Assembly: GCF_000428925.1 (NCBI RefSeq)
Contig: NZ_AUAW01000007.1
Coordinates: 62,001-126,000, forward strand
DNA length: 64,000 nucleotides
Source of the DNA: Furfurilactobacillus rossiae DSM 15814
GTDB taxonomy: Bacteria; Bacillota; Bacilli; Lactobacillales; Lactobacillaceae
Direction: 5' to 3'
The notes under the pieces were generated by a model. It saw only the letters and a list, made by a program, of their open reading frames with translations. It searched no databases and was not told the origin of the DNA. Shown here piece by piece: positions 61,671-64,000 of the stretch. A program made the position numbers and the translations under genes. Each line of letters opens with the position of its first letter. Positions within the stretch are counted from its first letter, which is position 1.

Positions 61671-61925
61671 AAAAAACAGCGTTCCTACATATCAATGTAA
61701 GGACGCTGTCGCGTGGTGCCACCCAACTTTAAGCCGGCTTACCAACAAATGGTTAACCAAACTTCTTCATCACGTTAACGGTGTGCACCGAAACCGGCTT
61801 CAAATGTCACCAGTTTGACTTCTTCAAGACCATCTTTGCTTTGAACAATCATCGTTTACACCAAACACGACTCTCTTAGCATTAATTCAAAGTTACTCAT
61901 CTCGTCACAGTCTACTCATCAATAT
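61671..61925 (-). promoter_or_regulatory. T-box leader, Met specifier, upstream of the ECF operon
   Basis: Minus strand: Stem I with ACTTTGAA/TTCAAAG, an AAGAGAG bulge and apical GGTGTAAAC; specifier ATG (61833-61831) follows AAAG at the same offset at which trpS and tyrS leaders read TGG and TAC after GAAG. T-box core GGGTGGCACCACGCG is slightly atypical (extra A). Terminator arms ACAGCGTCC/GGAACGCTGT run into TTTTTTT. Low charged tRNA-Met should turn on the transporter. Confidence 0.85.
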
Positions 61926-62095
61926 TTAACTTTCCAAAGTATAGCGCACTTTGTAAATGACGCGCAACTACGATAACGGTTAACGGGGTGGTCTCGGCTA
62001 TTTAATTTGGCAAAATGGCCGCTGAAACGTGACCTATCGATCTTTAAAACACGTTATTTTCGGGTCACAAAGCGGATAGTCAACTGGCCTCAATT

Positions 62096-63709
62096 CTAAT
62101 CAATTTCTTCAATTATCTTGGCTTCGATATCATTGCCAGCTAAAATTCTGGCGGCAGTATAGTTGCTCAGGCCCGGACGATATGTGAGAAAAACTGGTTG
62201 GCCAGCTGGTATTTCACCAATGCGATCCCGAAGCTGACTAAGTGGGATGGTCAACGTTGCAGAAACCGACCCAGTTGCCGGACGACCTGGTTCACGAACA
62301 TCTAGAAAAACGCCCTTTTCTTTCATCTCATCCGTCAGTTGATCCAGTTTGATTGTTTGACCAACCTGTTGCATCTGGTTCAAAGCAACATAGCCAGCAA
62401 TGTTAATGACATCGCGCGTTGAAGAAAAAGGCGGCGAATACGGCACCTCAATGTCTGGCAGGTCGGCAACCGTTAAGCCACCCGTTATTGCCGCAGATAA
62501 TTGACCGATCCGTTTGTCCACACCGTGTTGACCAACTGCTTGGCCACCAAGAATGCGGCCTGTGTTGGGCGCATAAATTAACTTGAAGTTAATTCGTGAA
62601 GCGTTCGGGAAAAAGTAGGCAATATCATACGGTGTGATAAAAGCGCTGTCGTAACTGTCAATCCCCAAATGATTGAGTGTATTGGCCGTAAAGCCGACAG
62701 AACTAACGGTTAAATCAAATACTTTAGCCACACTCGTGCCAACAAAACCCGCGTAGGTGAGCGGCTCACCATTGATAATGTCCGCTAAAAGATGACCTTG
62801 TCGATTAGCCGCCGTCGACAACATACTTGGCGTTGGCAAACCTGTAATTAAGCTAGTTGTTTCAATGACATCTCCAATCGCATAAACATGTGGCAGGTTA
62901 GTCGCCAAGCGATTATTCACGATAATGTGGCCGTCCGTTGCAAGTTTGAGTCCAGCGGCAGCGGCCACTTCATTATTCGGTGTCACTCCGGTCGTCACCA
63001 GTAGCATGTCCGTTGTTAATTGTGTGCCATCACTCATAATCAGCTGATGGCCATGGTTGCGCACGGCCGCCACGGTTTTGTTCAAACGCAACGCAACGTG
63101 ATGATCAGTCAATTCTTTCTCAATCACCGTCGCGATTTCCGGGTCATACGGAAACGCCACGTGAGCGGATTGTTCAATCAGCGTCACTTTCAAGCCACGC
63201 AACGTAAGGTTGTCAGCAAGCTCTAGTCCAGCTACACCTGCACCAATAATAGCCACGTGTTGGGGATGTTTTTGATCCATATACGCCTTGATTTTATCCG
63301 CATCAGTTACGGCTCGTAGTGTAAAACAATCGTCAGCATCTGCCAATCCGGGAATGGCGGGTAGCGTTGGTCGGGCGCCGGTGGCAATGACCAGTTCATC
63401 ATAACTTTCTTGATACGTTTCTGTCGCTGTTTGCACCGTGACCAACTGAGCATCCGGATCAATCCCGGTAACGTCACTTTGCACACGAACGTCAATATTA
63501 TTCTTGGTCTTCAAAGCTTCTGGTGTCCGTTCAATCAGCGCGTCACGATCCTTGACCACGCCTCCCAAATAATATGGTAAGGCACAACCAGCGTACGAAA
63601 TTTCCGGACCACGTTCGAACATGACGATTTCGGCTTGTTCATTGATTCGGCGCAACCGCGTCGCAAACGAAGGGCCACCCGCCACTGCACCAATCACAAC
63701 AACTTTCAT
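62096..63709 (-). CDS. CoA-disulfide-reductase-like flavoprotein with degenerate rhodanese domain
   Basis: 537 residues. FAD motif VVVIGAVAGGPSFATRL, a single redox Cys in SYAGCALPYYLGG (about 43) as in CoA-disulfide reductase and NADH oxidase/peroxidase, NAD motif VAIIGAGVAGLELADNL near 150, FAD motif HVYAIGDVIET. The C-terminal ~85 residues are a rhodanese domain (GVFLDVREPGRPATGSV), but its active-site loop reads TYRPGLSNYTAARIL where C-x2-G-x-R is expected, so sulfur transfer is unlikely. It probably reduces CoA disulfide or per/polysulfide. GGAGGCAACACAGA-ATG fixes the start. Confidence 0.87.
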   Translation of the reverse strand: MKVVVIGAVAGGPSFATRLRRINEQAEIVMFERGPEISYAGCALPYYLGGVVKDRDALIERTPEALKTKNNIDVRVQSDVTGIDPDAQLVTVQTATETYQESYDELVIATGARPTLPAIPGLADADDCFTLRAVTDADKIKAYMDQKHPQHVAIIGAGVAGLELADNLTLRGLKVTLIEQSAHVAFPYDPEIATVIEKELTDHHVALRLNKTVAAVRNHGHQLIMSDGTQLTTDMLLVTTGVTPNNEVAAAAGLKLATDGHIIVNNRLATNLPHVYAIGDVIETTSLITGLPTPSMLSTAANRQGHLLADIINGEPLTYAGFVGTSVAKVFDLTVSSVGFTANTLNHLGIDSYDSAFITPYDIAYFFPNASRINFKLIYAPNTGRILGGQAVGQHGVDKRIGQLSAAITGGLTVADLPDIEVPYSPPFSSTRDVINIAGYVALNQMQQVGQTIKLDQLTDEMKEKGVFLDVREPGRPATGSVSATLTIPLSQLRDRIGEIPAGQPVFLTYRPGLSNYTAARILAGNDIEAKIIEEID

Positions 63710-63812
63710 TCTGTGTTGCCTCCAATCAGCTTAAGTCACCTGCTAAGCGTCAAACTTATCAAATTAAGCTTACTGGAACCTAAGCACACTTTCAAAAAAT
63801 CCTCCTCAAACA

Positions 63813-64000
63813 TTACTTTTCTTGATTCTGAATCTTAGCAAGCGCCTGATACTGTTTCATCATCCAGCTCTGATACGTTTGTCCCTTCGGCAACGTCTCA
63901 GTGACATTCAAAACTGGTACGTGATGTTTTTTGGCCAGGCTAACCATTGCACTAACCGTTTTGTCGCTGGCCTGACTGTTGTTAACGAAGAACGCAATGC
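63813..64000 (-). CDS. Metal (zinc) ABC transporter binding protein, C-terminal fragment at window edge
   Basis: Only the last 62 codons are in view: FVNNSQASDKTVSAMVSLAK, HHVPVLNVTETLPKGQTYQS and WMMKQYQALAKIQNQEK. The V-L-N-V-T-E-T-L-P and YQSWM pattern fits the end of ZnuA/AdcA-type (cluster A-I) metal-binding lipoproteins. The rest continues past the right edge. Confidence 0.82.
   Translation of the reverse strand, partial: IAFFVNNSQASDKTVSAMVSLAKKHHVPVLNVTETLPKGQTYQSWMMKQYQALAKIQNQEK

Noticed and set aside
62005-62085. Large hairpin (GTGACC/GGTCAC with CCGCT/AGCGG) after the CoADR-like gene
   Set aside because: The stem is interrupted by a long loop and lacks a proper T-run, so I did not list it as a terminator.

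Overview
The window looks like chromosomal DNA of a lactic acid bacterium of the family Lactobacillaceae. Supporting signs are T-box leaders, WxL and DUF916/DUF3324 surface proteins, Mga-type regulators, a KxYKxGKxW signal peptide on a giant Ser/Ala-rich adhesin, a fused OpuC-type permease/binding protein, GGAGG ribosome sites throughout, and the close similarity of most proteins to lactobacillar families. Genus and species cannot be fixed from the sequence alone. Nothing indicates a phage, plasmid, IS element or CRISPR array; transfer-like signals are confined to repeats.

Layout. 1-9.9 kb: trpS (cut by the left edge) with a Trp T-box, helD and an Rrf2 regulator, a NapA-type antiporter with a disulfide-oxidoreductase-like flavoprotein, and a TetR regulator. 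9.9-18 kb: osmolyte ABC transporter, tyrS with a Tyr T-box, a DNA glycosylase/DUF4931 pair, a nucleotidyltransferase-like gene. 18-33 kb: a surface island with one 1824-residue adhesin, one DUF916/DUF3324 protein, three WxL proteins and two Mga-like regulators. 33-42 kb: BCCT transporter, sugar acetyltransferase, an SPFH protein preceded by a ribbon-helix-helix/NfeD-like fusion, an ABC exporter, glycerol dehydrogenase. 42-46 kb: a MerR-controlled CMD-cupin-SDR operon and an SMR efflux protein. 46-55 kb: DUF1003 protein, AzlCD, tandem GNATs, CsoR-like/nitroreductase/thioredoxin cluster, Nudix, AbrB-DUF998 membrane protein. 56-64 kb: LacI, HAD phosphatase, orphan PTS EIIA, an ECF transporter under a Met-specifier T-box, a CoA-disulfide-reductase-like protein with a degenerate rhodanese domain, and the end of a zinc-binding protein gene.

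The most unusual content is between the genes. I find thirteen copies (plus one remnant) of a ~155-200 nt intergenic element I do not recognise. All copies share one fold: a closing stem, a hairpin with an invariant T-T mismatch, two further hairpins and fixed linkers. The stem sequences differ between copies but stay complementary, which is compensatory change and argues for selection on a folded RNA (or a DNA cruciform). Ten copies form five head-to-head pairs separated by 66-167 bp. A second, unrelated structured repeat family, with hairpins followed by a TTATGCACA-like motif, clusters at 42.5-42.8 and 51.3-51.9 kb, where it surrounds a 32-codon ORF with its own ribosome site and terminator.

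Regulation visible in the sequence: three T-boxes whose specifier triplets at the same offset read TGG, TAC and ATG; paired palindromes for the MerR regulator; a palindrome just upstream of each of the TetR and ribbon-helix-helix genes; CsoR-like sites; many intrinsic terminators. All functional assignments rest on reading motifs by eye, without database searches.
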